Position numbers and translations under genes: made by a program
Origin: an uncultured Actinomycetes bacterium
GTDB taxonomy: Bacteria > Actinomycetota > Actinomycetes > Nanopelagicales > Nanopelagicaceae
Direction of reading: 5' to 3'
Assembly: GCA_903933585.1 (NCBI GenBank)
Contig: CAIZKO010000058.1
Coordinates: 1 to 47,155, forward strand
DNA: 47,155 bases
Notes under the pieces: generated by a model
Told to the model about the DNA's origin: nothing
What the model saw: the letters and a program-made list of their open reading frames with translations, nothing else
The model's database searches: none
In this document: positions 1 to 9,544 of the stretch, piece after piece
Numbering within the stretch: the stretch's first letter is position 1
Layout of the letters: the number at the start of each line of letters is the position of its first letter

Positions 1-521
1 GGCAGATTAACGAGAAAGATCCAGTGCCAAGAGGCGTGCGCAATGAGAAAGCCGCCGAGAACAGGTGCTACAACAGGCGCTGCCAACGCTGGCCAGACGG
101 AATATGAGATCACTCGAATAACCTCTGACTTATCAACTGAGCGCATCAAGATCAGGCGCCCCACCGGAACCATCGTCGCAGCACCGATCCCCTGCAAGAT
201 TCGCATTGAGGTGAGCTCCAATAGATTTGTGCTCAACGCACATAAGAGGGAGCCCACCATAAATATTGCGATACTGGAGAAGAGCACGATTCGAACACCA
301 TATTTATCCGCTAACCACGCCGATATGGGAATGAGAACAACTATCGTCACCATGTAGGTAGTTACGCAGATACCCACTTGGGCGGAGAGAATATGAAAAG
401 TTCGAGCGATTGTTGGAGCAGCGGTGGGCAAGATTGCCCCGTCAAGAAACTCCATGAACATTAGCCCGGCTATAAGAAATGCAACCGGGCCAATCTCTAG
501 GCGGTCACTCGATTTTGCCAA
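1..521 (-). CDS. MFS exporter, DHA2-like (N-terminal part, runs off the window)
   Basis: N-terminal ~173 residues of a major facilitator superfamily drug:H+ antiporter; the rest lies left of base 1. I translated it from the minus strand. It begins at TTG (521-519), and an in-frame TAG at 536-534 leaves no other ATG/GTG/TTG start. Visible are the first membrane segments, the family motif around MRILQGIGAATMVPVGRL, and a following Pro-rich helix (WPALAAPVVAPVLGG). The protein is clearly similar along its length to the complete MFS protein at 16219-17616 (shared AFLIAGL.FME.LD, PTAAPTIAR.FHILS.QVGIC), so the two are paralogues. It lies 39 bases downstream of the APC permease on the same strand and may be co-transcribed. 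Substrate unknown. Confidence 0.85.
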   Translation of the reverse strand, partial: MAKSSDRLEIGPVAFLIAGLMFMEFLDGAILPTAAPTIARTFHILSAQVGICVTTYMVTIVVLIPISAWLADKYGVRIVLFSSIAIFMVGSLLCALSTNLLELTSMRILQGIGAATMVPVGRLILMRSVDKSEVIRVISYSVWPALAAPVVAPVLGGFLIAHASWHWIFLVNL

Positions 522-560
522 TGCCCGCCCTAACTAATTGTTATTTTAATCAGAAATCTA

Positions 561-1994
561 TTAGAGAATCTGCTCCAATTCGCCGAGAGCGGCCAAACGT
601 TCTTCCTTTGTTGGAATATTGAAGTAGATGTGACCTTTAGACCAGTAATAAGCCATTGGAATTATACCCAAGCCAATGCTTCCGAGACCGATCCACCTTG
701 TGGTCGTGTTTAATGTAGGTATAACTTTGTAAAACATGATCGACATAAATATCGCACCAATTAATGGCCAAAGCCCCATTAATAGGAAGTTCTTTGGACT
801 CTTCCAAATTTCTTGACGAAAGAGCACCACAACTGAGTACCCGGCCAGTGCGTAATACACCGCAATTTGCAGACCAATGGCCGCAATTGCATCCGTCATA
901 ATCGTCCCGATTGAACCAATAAATTGGGATCCGACGAAGAGGCCAATACCAACAACCGTGATAGTTATTGTTGCGACCATTGGAGTCTTATACTTCTTAT
1001 GAACGGTACCGAAGGCCTTTAATAGGGTGCCGTCGCGGCCCATAGCGAACATGGTTCGAGTGACTTGAATGAGCTGGGTCTCGAGAGTAGCAACGGTGGA
1101 CAGTAAAACAGCCACAACCAGGAGTTTACCGCCGTTACCCTTCCAGACTTCCTGGCCAAGAACTCCCAAGACATTTCCAGAATTATCTGAAACCTGCTTG
1201 CTAGAGAGAACCATATTTGAACCAACGGTGAAGATCTCAAAGAGTGCGAAGGTGACGATCATTCCGATGATTGCGCCTTGCCCTGGGGTCTTTCGTGAAC
1301 CCTTAGTCTCTTCATTTAGATTTGCAGTTACGTCCCAGCCCCAATAGTAGAAAGCGGCAAGAAGGGCTCCGGCAAAGAAGACCGAATTCTTTCCAAATGG
1401 ATTGGACCAAGCAAACCAGCTCCAACTAAATGGATGCACAGGATGAGAGTGCAGGATTGCAAGAATTCCAAAGAGCAGAAGCAAGCCAACTTCGATGGCT
1501 GACATGATTACTTGAACTCGAGCTGTAATCGTTACACCAAACGCTACTGCTGCAACCATGAGCAAGAAGAAGACGGTTCCAAAGATAGTTACCCAGCCCT
1601 TGCTATTGGAGAGGGTCGTAGAGAAGAGTCCTAAGAATGAAGATCCGGCCGGAAAGGTTGCGGCAACCATAAAGATGGAAGAACACATGAGAAGCGACCA
1701 ACCTGCGAGATAACCTAGGGCTGGGTGAAGTCCACGGCGAACCCATGCATACGTTGCACCTGCATTCGATTCGGTCCGACCTAAATAGTTGAATGCAAAG
1801 ACAATTCCAAACATTGCGATACCGCAATAGAGAAGGGATGCGGGACCAGCTAGGCCTACCGCTGCGATAAGGCCCGCGGTAGTTGCCGCGATCGAATAAG
1901 CGGGTGCAGACCCTGCAACTCCCATAACTGCTGACTCAAATAGTCCTAGGACGTTTGGTGCGAGTTTATGTGAGTGGTGTGAGATGTTGGACAT
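561..1994 (-). CDS. APC-superfamily amino acid permease
   Basis: 477-residue inner-membrane transporter of the amino acid/polyamine/organocation family. The N-terminal signature of the family is visible (GLFESAVMGVAGSAPAYSIAATTAG, with the helix-1 break), followed by about twelve hydrophobic segments and the conserved stretch near residues 215-235 (YYWGWDVTANLNEETKGSRKTPGQ cut into this family's typical loop). The length is normal for the family. The ATG has a good ribosome site, CCGGAGG, 7 bases upstream. The next gene upstream on the strand ends at 2131 and is separated by a hairpin, so this gene probably has its own promoter between 1995 and 2100. Substrate is not predictable; an amino acid or amine is usual for the family. 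Confidence 0.9.
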   Translation of the reverse strand: MSNISHHSHKLAPNVLGLFESAVMGVAGSAPAYSIAATTAGLIAAVGLAGPASLLYCGIAMFGIVFAFNYLGRTESNAGATYAWVRRGLHPALGYLAGWSLLMCSSIFMVAATFPAGSSFLGLFSTTLSNSKGWVTIFGTVFFLLMVAAVAFGVTITARVQVIMSAIEVGLLLLFGILAILHSHPVHPFSWSWFAWSNPFGKNSVFFAGALLAAFYYWGWDVTANLNEETKGSRKTPGQGAIIGMIVTFALFEIFTVGSNMVLSSKQVSDNSGNVLGVLGQEVWKGNGGKLLVVAVLLSTVATLETQLIQVTRTMFAMGRDGTLLKAFGTVHKKYKTPMVATITITVVGIGLFVGSQFIGSIGTIMTDAIAAIGLQIAVYYALAGYSVVVLFRQEIWKSPKNFLLMGLWPLIGAIFMSIMFYKVIPTLNTTTRWIGLGSIGLGIIPMAYYWSKGHIYFNIPTKEERLAALGELEQIL

Positions 1995-2100
1995 GCATAA
2001 ACCTCCGGTTTTAAGAGGGCATCTAGCGATGCACGGGCGAGATATCGGCTGACCTTACAGGCTAAAACAGGCTGAATGCGAGAGTTTTGCCCACAAAATC

Positions 2101-2118
2101 CCGGCTTTCACGAGCCGG
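2101..2118 (-). terminator. Probable rho-independent terminator after the ABC exporter operon
   Basis: Perfect 6-bp stem CCGGCT / AGCCGG with a 6-base loop, 13 bases after the stop of the exporter gene ending at 2131. On the minus strand it is followed by GATTTTG, a weak T-tract. It separates the exporter operon from the APC permease. The rest of 1995-2130 shows nothing else recognisable. Confidence 0.5.
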
Positions 2119-2130
2119 TTACCGCCGGAA

Positions 2131-4098
2131 TTACTCGGTTGCGGCGGAGGCAAATTGGCTGGCATAAAGGTCAAAATAGAATCCCTTTGCGGCCATCAAC
2201 CCGTCATGATTCCCTTGTTCGATCAGACTTCCCTTGTCCATAACCAAGATGGTGTCAGCATCCCGAATCGTCGAGAGTCGGTGTGCAATGACAAAACTAG
2301 TTCTGCCCAATCGCAACCTTGCCATTGCGCGCTGTACCAATACCTCGGTGCGAGTGTCGACCGATGAGGTGGCTTCATCGAGGATGAGTATCGCCGGATC
2401 GGCCATAAAGGCTCGGGCGATAGTAAGTAGTTGGCGCTCTCCGTTGGAAACCGTCGCATCTTCATCTGTTAAAAGCGAACCGTACCCGCCTGGCAAGCCA
2501 CGAATAAAGTGATCGATGTTCGCTGCTTTCGCCGCACCTGCTACCGCTTCAAGAGATGGGTTGACGGAACCGAAGGCAATATTCTCTTGAATCGTGCCGG
2601 AGAAGAGCCAGGTATCTTGCAAGACCATGCCGAACTGGCGACGTAAATCGTCGCGAGTGATGTCGCGGGTATCGATACCATCCAAAGTAATTTGGCCGCC
2701 ATCGATTTCATAAAAGCGCATGATCAAATTCACCAAAGTGGTTTTACCTGCGCCCGTTGGACCTACGATGGCAACGGTCTGACCCGGAGCTACATCGAGA
2801 TTAAAGTGTTCGATGAGGGGTTGGTCCTCTTTATATCGGAACGAGACATCTTTAAATGAGATCGCACCAGTCGCACGCGCGACAAGCACACTCGGATCGC
2901 GATCGGCTTCTTCCTCCGGGGCGTCCAATAATTCGAAGAGGCGCTCGGCAGATGCGACACCAGATTGCACAGTATTCATCAATCCAGCGATCTGAGCCAA
3001 AGGCATTCCAAATTGGCGAGAGTATTGAATGAATGCTTGTACATCGCCGAGTGACATGGTGCCAGTTGCCACGCGATACCCACCCAGTACTGAGATGCCT
3101 ACGTATATGAGATTAGAGATAAAGGTCGTTGCAGGCATGATGATGCCAGACATGAATTGCGCATTAAACGAACTCTTGTTGAGATTCTCGTTGAGCTCCC
3201 CAAAATCTTTGATCGCTTGTTGGCGGCGGCCAAAGACTTTTACCAGCGCGGCACCGGTGTGCATCTCTTCGACGTGGCCGTTGAGTTTTCCCGTCCAATC
3301 CCATTGCGCGATAAATTGCTTCTGGGAGGCCTTCGCAATGCGGATAGACACAAACATTGAAAGTGGAATCGCAATGAGTGAAACGAGCGCAAGTAATGGG
3401 CTAATCCATACCATCATTGCCAGTACCGAAACGACGGTTAATACTGAGTTCAGAATCTGTGATAAACCTTGCTGCATGGATGTCGAAATATTGTCCACAT
3501 CGTTGGTGACTCTAGAAAGTAAGTCGCCGCGAGATGTGCCATCAAAATAACTGAGTGGCAAGCGCCCGATCTTCTCTTCCGCCAATCGCCGTAATCTAAA
3601 AACGGTCTTCTGGGTAACTCCAGCTAGGAGGTATTGCTGCAACCATAGAAATAGCGATGAGATTATGTACAGACCGATCGCCAGGAAGATCCAATGTGCA
3701 ACTGCGCTGAAATCAATACCCTTGCCGGGTATTACTCCGCTTTTGTTCACCACATCGGCCAAAGTGTTTTGACCCTTGGCGCGCAGGTCGGCAACCACTT
3801 GAGCTTTCGATAGCCCTGCAGGCAATTTGCGACCCAGAAATCCATAGAAAATATCATTGGTCGCGTGGCCCAATATCTTAGGTCCGAGCGAACCAATGGT
3901 TACCGCGGCAGTTATCAGCGCAAAGACCGCGTACAAAGTTTTGCGTTCTTCGCCAACTTCACCAAGTAGGCGGCGCAACGAACCCTTGAAATCCTTAGAT
4001 TTTTGCGGAGGACCGCCCATCATTCCAGCCATTGGGCCGCCTCGACCTACGCCTCCAGCCATGGGTGGGCGCCCACCTTGAGGCGCACGCTGACTCAT
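2131..4098 (-). CDS. ABC exporter half-transporter, subunit B (canonical Walker B, degenerate signature)
   Basis: 655 residues: a Gly/Pro/Met-rich N-terminal tail (~1-35), a six-helix type-I exporter membrane domain (~55-385) and a nucleotide-binding domain (~410-645). Walker A is GPTGAGKTT; Walker B ends ILILDEATSSVD with the catalytic Glu. The ABC signature is altered to VSNGERQ instead of LSGGQ. Its start overlaps the stop of the upstream partner gene by 4 bases (ATGA). Together they fit the heterodimeric multidrug/lipid exporter group (TM287/288, BmrCD type): this subunit supplies the intact Walker B, the partner the intact signature. There is a ~100-residue insertion (residues ~85-130) between the first two membrane helices. 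Cargo unknown. Confidence 0.92.
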   Translation of the reverse strand: MSQRAPQGGRPPMAGGVGRGGPMAGMMGGPPQKSKDFKGSLRRLLGEVGEERKTLYAVFALITAAVTIGSLGPKILGHATNDIFYGFLGRKLPAGLSKAQVVADLRAKGQNTLADVVNKSGVIPGKGIDFSAVAHWIFLAIGLYIISSLFLWLQQYLLAGVTQKTVFRLRRLAEEKIGRLPLSYFDGTSRGDLLSRVTNDVDNISTSMQQGLSQILNSVLTVVSVLAMMVWISPLLALVSLIAIPLSMFVSIRIAKASQKQFIAQWDWTGKLNGHVEEMHTGAALVKVFGRRQQAIKDFGELNENLNKSSFNAQFMSGIIMPATTFISNLIYVGISVLGGYRVATGTMSLGDVQAFIQYSRQFGMPLAQIAGLMNTVQSGVASAERLFELLDAPEEEADRDPSVLVARATGAISFKDVSFRYKEDQPLIEHFNLDVAPGQTVAIVGPTGAGKTTLVNLIMRFYEIDGGQITLDGIDTRDITRDDLRRQFGMVLQDTWLFSGTIQENIAFGSVNPSLEAVAGAAKAANIDHFIRGLPGGYGSLLTDEDATVSNGERQLLTIARAFMADPAILILDEATSSVDTRTEVLVQRAMARLRLGRTSFVIAHRLSTIRDADTILVMDKGSLIEQGNHDGLMAAKGFYFDLYASQFASAATE

Positions 4099-5831
4099 GA
4101 AGCCGCCTCCTCTGGACTTAATTGCGAGAGAACAATTTCGCGGTAGGTCTCACTGTTATTCATAAGATCTGTGTGAGTTCCAATTCCAACGACTCTGCCT
4201 TCATCTAATACAACTATTTGATCTGCTTGCAAAATAGTTGATACGCGTTGCGCGACAACGATCATCGTCGTATGACCCATTCCTTCATGCAAGGCGCTCC
4301 GCAATTTCGAATCAGTGGTGTAATCCAAGGCGCTAAATGAGTCATCGAAGATCAAAAGTTGTGGCTTTTTAACGAGAGCTCTTGCTATCGAAAGCCGTTG
4401 CCTCTGTCCGCCGGAGAAATTTGTTCCTCCTTGAGCAACGCGCGCCTCGAGCTTTTCGGGAAGATCGTCAATAAAGTCACGAGCTTGCGCAATTTCTAAA
4501 GCGGCCCACAATTCTTCGTCGCTCGCATCCGCCTTGCCATAGCGCAAGTTCTGCGCCACCGTTCCACCAAAAAGAAATGAACGCTGTGGAACTAAACCGA
4601 TTTCCGACCAGAGTGATTCCAGAGCCTGATCACGCAGATCAATTCCATCTAACTTAACTGCTCCACCAGTGACATCGATAAAGCGGGGAATGAGATTTAG
4701 TAAAGTTGATTTACCGGAACCCGTGGAGCCGATAATTGCGGTGAATTCTCCAGGGTGGGCCACAAATGAAATCCCTGTAAGGATGGGGTGTTCTGCACCC
4801 GGGTAGCGAAATTCAACGTTTTCAAATTCAATAAGACCTAGGCGGCGTTCAGGGTTCTTGGGGGTTAGCGTCTCGACTACTGAGGATTGGGTGTCGAGAA
4901 CCTCTTGAATCCGTTCTGCGCAAGCAGCAGCGCGTGGAATTTGAAGTGACATGAAGATCGCCATCATGACACTGCTTAAAATCATCATGATGTATGTCAA
5001 AAATGCCGTCATATTTCCGATTTGTAAGTTTCCGGAGTTAATTAATTTTCCACCGAACCAGATGACCGCCACCGAGGATAGGTTGAGAATCATCGAAAGT
5101 GATGGAAACATCACAGCAAAGGTGCGGGTTACACGCAGTTGGGTCTCCATCAAATCCAGAGATGCCTCTGCAAACCGACTCTCTTCTTGCCTGGTCTTTA
5201 CAAATGCTCTAATGACTCGGACGCCTGCGATCTGTTCGCGCAATACCAGATTAATTCTGTCGATTTTTACCTGCATAATTCGAAATGCAGGGACGATGCG
5301 GCGTAGCAAGAGAAGGATTAACACTGTCATTATGGGAAGAACAACCAACAAGAGTGATGACAGTTTGAGATTTGAACGCAAGGCCATAACAATGGCGCCG
5401 ATGCCGGTGATTGGCGCGCCGATCATCATTGTGAAACCCATAAAGAGGACTAGTTGGACCTGCTGCACATCGTTGGTATTTCGCGTGATGAGCGATGGCG
5501 CACCAAACTTATTGAGTTCGCGGGCGGAAAACCCTTCAACTGCAACGAATACCGCACTGCGCAGATCTCTACCAAATGCCATGGCAACGCGCGCCGCCAA
5601 GAATGCTAGCCAAATAGATGCCCCGAGCACGAGGGCGCTAGAGGCGAGCATGATCTCTCCGACATGCCAGATATAACCGACATTTCCTTTTGCAATACCG
5701 CTATTGATGAGATCGGCGTTGAGATTGGGCAGGTACAAACTTGCTATTGCTTGAACCAGCAGCATCAGGAGGATCAAATACACCTGGCCCCGATATGGGC
5801 GCAGATATCTCTTAAGTATCGCAGTGAGCAA
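4095..5831 (-). CDS. ABC exporter half-transporter, subunit A (degenerate Walker B)
   Basis: 578 residues: a six-helix membrane domain (~1-310) then a nucleotide-binding domain (~335-570). Walker A is GSTGSGKST; the signature is a normal FSGGQRQ; Walker B reads LLIFDDSFSALD, with Asp where the catalytic Glu normally sits. That is the hallmark of the non-hydrolysing site in heterodimeric exporters, and it complements subunit B encoded immediately downstream (4-base overlap). The start is TTG with AGGAG 5 bases upstream. The gene begins 60 bases after the aldehyde dehydrogenase gene; I see no clear terminator in that gap, so read-through from the catabolic operon is possible. Confidence 0.92.
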   Translation of the reverse strand: MLTAILKRYLRPYRGQVYLILLMLLVQAIASLYLPNLNADLINSGIAKGNVGYIWHVGEIMLASSALVLGASIWLAFLAARVAMAFGRDLRSAVFVAVEGFSARELNKFGAPSLITRNTNDVQQVQLVLFMGFTMMIGAPITGIGAIVMALRSNLKLSSLLLVVLPIMTVLILLLLRRIVPAFRIMQVKIDRINLVLREQIAGVRVIRAFVKTRQEESRFAEASLDLMETQLRVTRTFAVMFPSLSMILNLSSVAVIWFGGKLINSGNLQIGNMTAFLTYIMMILSSVMMAIFMSLQIPRAAACAERIQEVLDTQSSVVETLTPKNPERRLGLIEFENVEFRYPGAEHPILTGISFVAHPGEFTAIIGSTGSGKSTLLNLIPRFIDVTGGAVKLDGIDLRDQALESLWSEIGLVPQRSFLFGGTVAQNLRYGKADASDEELWAALEIAQARDFIDDLPEKLEARVAQGGTNFSGGQRQRLSIARALVKKPQLLIFDDSFSALDYTTDSKLRSALHEGMGHTTMIVVAQRVSTILQADQIVVLDEGRVVGIGTHTDLMNNSETYREIVLSQLSPEEAAS

Positions 5832-5891
5832 CAGGACTCCTATTAATTAGATTCCTGAAGCCTACTCCCGACTCTGTAAGATTTTTAGTGG

Positions 5892-7322
5892 TTAAATTTC
5901 TACACCTATATATTTGGTCTCAAGAAATTCGTGAATACCGGCGAAACCACCCTCGCGGCCTAATCCAGATTGCTTAACCCCACCGAATGGAGCGGCCGGA
6001 TCTGAAACGACGCCACGGTTAATAGCGATCATTCCTGCCTCTAGAGCCTCGGCAGTCCTGATCGCACGCTTGAGATCAGATGAGTAAACATAGGCAATTA
6101 ACCCATATTCTGTTGAATTCGCGAGCGCAATCGCTTCGGCATCATTATCGAAAGTGACGATCGGAGCGACTGGTCCAAAGACCTCGTATTGCAGAATTGG
6201 ATTATCTTTCTGCACCGTTAATACGGTGGCTGGGTAGAAAGCGCCATCGCCAGCGGGTGTAACGCCACCTAAACGCACTTGCGCTCCAGCGGCCACCGAG
6301 GAATCCACTAATTCTGCAATCTTGTCGCGCTCCTTACGAGAGACGCTAGCCCCAAGTTGAGCACCAGTCTCTAGGCCATCCGCCATTTTGAGGTCATCCA
6401 TCGCCTGGGTGAACTTCTGAGTGAATTCATCCGCCACAGATTTGGCGACATAGAATCGATTAGCTGCGGTACATGCAGCGCCACCATTGCGCATCTTGGC
6501 AACCATCGCGCCCTTAACCGCTTCATCAATGTCAGCATCATCTAAGACGACGAATGGTGCGTTTCCACCGAGCTCGAGCGATGTGCGTAGAACCAGATCA
6601 GCCGATTCCTTAATGAGAATCCGCCCAACTTCAGTTGAACCAGTGAAAGAGACATTACGTAGGCGTGGATCGTGCATCATGCGAGAGATCATGGCGCCGG
6701 TCTTCTCTGGCATTATGAAATTAACAACACCAGCGGGCACTCCAGCGCGATGCATAATATCTACGATCCAAATCGCTGTAAGGGGAGTTTCGGAGGCCGC
6801 CTTCAAAATAACGGTGCAACCAGCGGCTAGCGCCGGCCCGATCTTCCGCGTTGCCATCGCAGCGGGAAAGTTCCAAGGAGTGATTAATAACGAAACGCCA
6901 ATCGGTTGGTGTGTAACGAGAATGCGCTTATCGCCACTTGGTGAATGACGGAAATCTCCTGGGGTTCGTACCGCTTCTTCAGCAAACCATCGGAAAAATT
7001 CAGCTGCATAGCTCACTTCACCTTTGGCATCGGTGAATGTCTTGCCATTTTCCATTGAGATCAACCGTGCAATCTGGTCAGATTCGGCGGTCATGATTTC
7101 AAATGCCTTGCGCAGGATTTCAGAGCGGACGCGTGATGGGGTCTTCGCCCATGCGGGGAATGCATCGTGAGCGGCAGTTAGCGCGGCATCACACTGCGCC
7201 TGATCCGCAGTAGAAATTTCCGCGATGAGCTCGCCAGTGCTGGGATTCATAACCGGCAGCGAACCTGCACCTTTAACCCATTGGCCATTGATGAATAAAT
7301 CGGTCTTCAATTGCATATCCAC
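5892..7322 (-). CDS. NAD(P)-dependent aldehyde dehydrogenase, succinate-semialdehyde-dehydrogenase-like
   Basis: 476 residues, full length for the ALDH superfamily. The cofactor region (PWNFPAAMATRKIGPALAAG, ~155-175), FTGSTEVG, the catalytic Glu in LELGGNAPF (~255) and the catalytic Cys in GGAACTAANRFY (~288) are all visible. The pattern is closest to the GabD/succinate-semialdehyde group, but the exact aldehyde cannot be fixed. Starts with GTG; an ATG two codons later is an alternative. AGGGGA precedes the GTG at normal distance. It is the last gene of the five-gene operon that starts at 12261, 23 bases after the fused E1 gene, and so probably oxidises the aldehyde released by that pathway. 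Confidence 0.92.
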   Translation of the reverse strand: MDMQLKTDLFINGQWVKGAGSLPVMNPSTGELIAEISTADQAQCDAALTAAHDAFPAWAKTPSRVRSEILRKAFEIMTAESDQIARLISMENGKTFTDAKGEVSYAAEFFRWFAEEAVRTPGDFRHSPSGDKRILVTHQPIGVSLLITPWNFPAAMATRKIGPALAAGCTVILKAASETPLTAIWIVDIMHRAGVPAGVVNFIMPEKTGAMISRMMHDPRLRNVSFTGSTEVGRILIKESADLVLRTSLELGGNAPFVVLDDADIDEAVKGAMVAKMRNGGAACTAANRFYVAKSVADEFTQKFTQAMDDLKMADGLETGAQLGASVSRKERDKIAELVDSSVAAGAQVRLGGVTPAGDGAFYPATVLTVQKDNPILQYEVFGPVAPIVTFDNDAEAIALANSTEYGLIAYVYSSDLKRAIRTAEALEAGMIAINRGVVSDPAAPFGGVKQSGLGREGGFAGIHEFLETKYIGVEI

Positions 7323-7345
7323 GAGATTCCCCTGTCCTAGATTTC

Positions 7346-9544
7346 TTAGTTAACGTTAAATCGTCCGGAATCTTTCAATGCCTGCAATTTACTAACTACT
7401 TCTTCTTTCTTCGCAATCGCGGCACGCTCCAGCACTTTACTGATCGAGGGAGAGGCCTCTCCGCCCGTAACACGCTCAATTGGACCCTTTAGATCTTTGA
7501 AGTATCGCCTCTGAATCTCATCAGCCAACCAACCCCCGTAGGAAGTTCCGATCGCACCTTGTTCGGCAATCAAGACATTGCCGGTCTTCTTTATAGAAGC
7601 TCCGATCGTCTCCCAGTCGATGCTGGCGCGATCTAGCCAACGTAGATCAATTACTTCGGAATCAACGCCCGGATATTCAGCGACCGCTTCCAAAACATAA
7701 TTGGTCATCGCCAAATAAGTCAGAATTGTTAACTCGGAGCCGCTGCGGCGAACCGCTGCCTTGCCAACTTCGATGCAGTAATCGAGATCGCTGACGGGCG
7801 ATGGCCCCGTGGAGTTGTAAAGATCCACATGCTCGAGCACGATAACTGGGTCTTTGCAGAGCAATGCGCTATTCATCAATCCGACATAATCAAAAGGGGT
7901 AGTGGGAGCCACAATTCTCCACCCCGGATTTGTTGCCATAATGCCAGCAGGATCCATGGAATGTTGCGAGCCATAGCCCGTACCCATGGCAACTTTGCTC
8001 CGTAAAACAAAGGGAACCGCGCCGTCGCCACCGAACATATGTCGCATCTTGCCGATCTGATTAAAGAGTTGGTCAGCTGCTACCCACATGAAGTCTGCAT
8101 ACATAAATTCCACAATCGGTTTGAATCGCCCATCGATCGCTATGCCTCCACCAAGCCCAGTAAATGCGTTCTCACTGATCGGGGTACCCAGAATGCGATC
8201 AGCGAAACGATCCTTCAGCCCCTTGGTCGCTCCGTTAGTTCCGCCCGCTAAGCGATGCACATCCTCGCCCATCACAACAACAGAGCTATCTTTCTCCATC
8301 TGACGCCCTAAAACTTTAGCAACGGAATCAATGAACTTTGCTTCCACAATTTCACCTTGATGTGTTGCTAACTCTGAATAGCGCGCTCCGTTAAATTCAC
8401 TCAAATCTCCGCGCACTCCGGTATTAACGAAAGCTGGATCGGGCCATTCGCTATCCCTAATTTTGCGTTTGGGAGGATTGGAATCAGGAATTGGCTCGAG
8501 CAAGATATTCCCGGTCTCTTCCATCAGCTTCTTGCCGCGCGCGATAAGCGCATCAATCTCACCTTGGGTGATCAGCCCGCGGCGGATAAGATGAGATGAG
8601 ACCTGCAAAATGGGATCGCGCGCCTTGTAACTGGCCTCTTCCTCTTTAGTCCGATAACCAAAGGCGCTGCCAGGGAAGGTTCCGCTCTGGTGGAAATAGC
8701 GGTAGACATCGACCTCAATCATGGTTGGTCCATAGCCAGCCCGCATATGTGCGACGGCTTCAGTCATCGCAATATGAACCGCGAGAGGGTTCATACCATC
8801 AACTTTCCAGCTCGGAATATTAAAACCTTGTCCGCGCGCTGAGAGGCGGGGCTCGCCAGTTGACTCCATAACATGCGTTGATACCGCATACATATTATTT
8901 TCAATAAAGAAGCAGATCGGCAATTTCCATGCCGCGGCCAAATTAAAACTTTCCAGCGTTGAACCAATATTTATCGCGCCATCTCCGAAATAGGTCACAG
9001 ATACCGCATCGGTTCCAGCAAACTTATGTGACCAAGCAAATCCAGCCGCCAGCGGAACTCCGCCACCCACGATTGCATTGGTACCCATGGCACCGGCTTC
9101 CTTCATTTGTAAATGCATAGAGCCACCACGGCCATGACTAAATCCACGATCCAAACCTGCGATTTCAGCGAGAGTCCGTAGCACTACATCTCGTACCGCA
9201 GGAGAAAATTCCGCACGCGGATCAAAGCCTTGCGGTTGTAAGTGGGTCAACACCTTTGCTAAGAATTGATGGTGCCCGCGGTGGGATCCATTGACGCTAT
9301 CCGCGCTGCGCAAAGGTAGAGCCGACCCAACAGCTCCACCCTCTTGGCCTATGCTGGAATGGACTGGTCCATGAATCAGCGAGGCTGCCGCCAATTCCAA
9401 TAAATACTCTTCGAAGGTGCGGATAAGAACCATCTCCACGAGCATGTTGTTTAAGAGCGCGGGCTCGGCGTTATCCCAATCCGATGGCATGACTGCGACT
9501 TCCAGCCATGGAGCGGTCGATTTGTGCTTATGATGAAGTGGCAT
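7346..9544 (-). CDS. TPP-dependent 2-oxoacid dehydrogenase E1, alpha and beta fused
   Basis: 732 residues combining two subunits normally encoded separately. Residues ~30-380 are E1-alpha: HSSIGQEG, FSHGRGGSMH, and the thiamine diphosphate motif starting GDGAINIG and ending ENN. Residues ~400-730 are E1-beta: VVVMGEDV, TPISENAFTGLGGGIA, and GYGSQHSMD with the His of the E1-beta active site. These enzymes decarboxylate a 2-oxo acid and pass the acyl group to a lipoyl E2 (branched-chain, acetoin or pyruvate types). No E2 or E3 gene is in the window. The ATG directly follows the stop of the VOC gene and is preceded by AAGGA. Fourth gene of the operon starting at 12261. A non-classical reaction without E2 is possible. 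Confidence 0.88.
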   Translation of the reverse strand: MPLHHKHKSTAPWLEVAVMPSDWDNAEPALLNNMLVEMVLIRTFEEYLLELAAASLIHGPVHSSIGQEGGAVGSALPLRSADSVNGSHRGHHQFLAKVLTHLQPQGFDPRAEFSPAVRDVVLRTLAEIAGLDRGFSHGRGGSMHLQMKEAGAMGTNAIVGGGVPLAAGFAWSHKFAGTDAVSVTYFGDGAINIGSTLESFNLAAAWKLPICFFIENNMYAVSTHVMESTGEPRLSARGQGFNIPSWKVDGMNPLAVHIAMTEAVAHMRAGYGPTMIEVDVYRYFHQSGTFPGSAFGYRTKEEEASYKARDPILQVSSHLIRRGLITQGEIDALIARGKKLMEETGNILLEPIPDSNPPKRKIRDSEWPDPAFVNTGVRGDLSEFNGARYSELATHQGEIVEAKFIDSVAKVLGRQMEKDSSVVVMGEDVHRLAGGTNGATKGLKDRFADRILGTPISENAFTGLGGGIAIDGRFKPIVEFMYADFMWVAADQLFNQIGKMRHMFGGDGAVPFVLRSKVAMGTGYGSQHSMDPAGIMATNPGWRIVAPTTPFDYVGLMNSALLCKDPVIVLEHVDLYNSTGPSPVSDLDYCIEVGKAAVRRSGSELTILTYLAMTNYVLEAVAEYPGVDSEVIDLRWLDRASIDWETIGASIKKTGNVLIAEQGAIGTSYGGWLADEIQRRYFKDLKGPIERVTGGEASPSISKVLERAAIAKKEEVVSKLQALKDSGRFNVN

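Noticed and set aside
43-357. Plus-strand reading frame at the left edge.
   Set aside because: It is antisense to the well-supported MFS gene and has no family resemblance or ribosome site.
3029-5676. Long plus-strand frames (173 and 241 codons) opposite the ABC exporter genes.
   Set aside because: Shadows of strongly conserved minus-strand genes; their translations show no domain.
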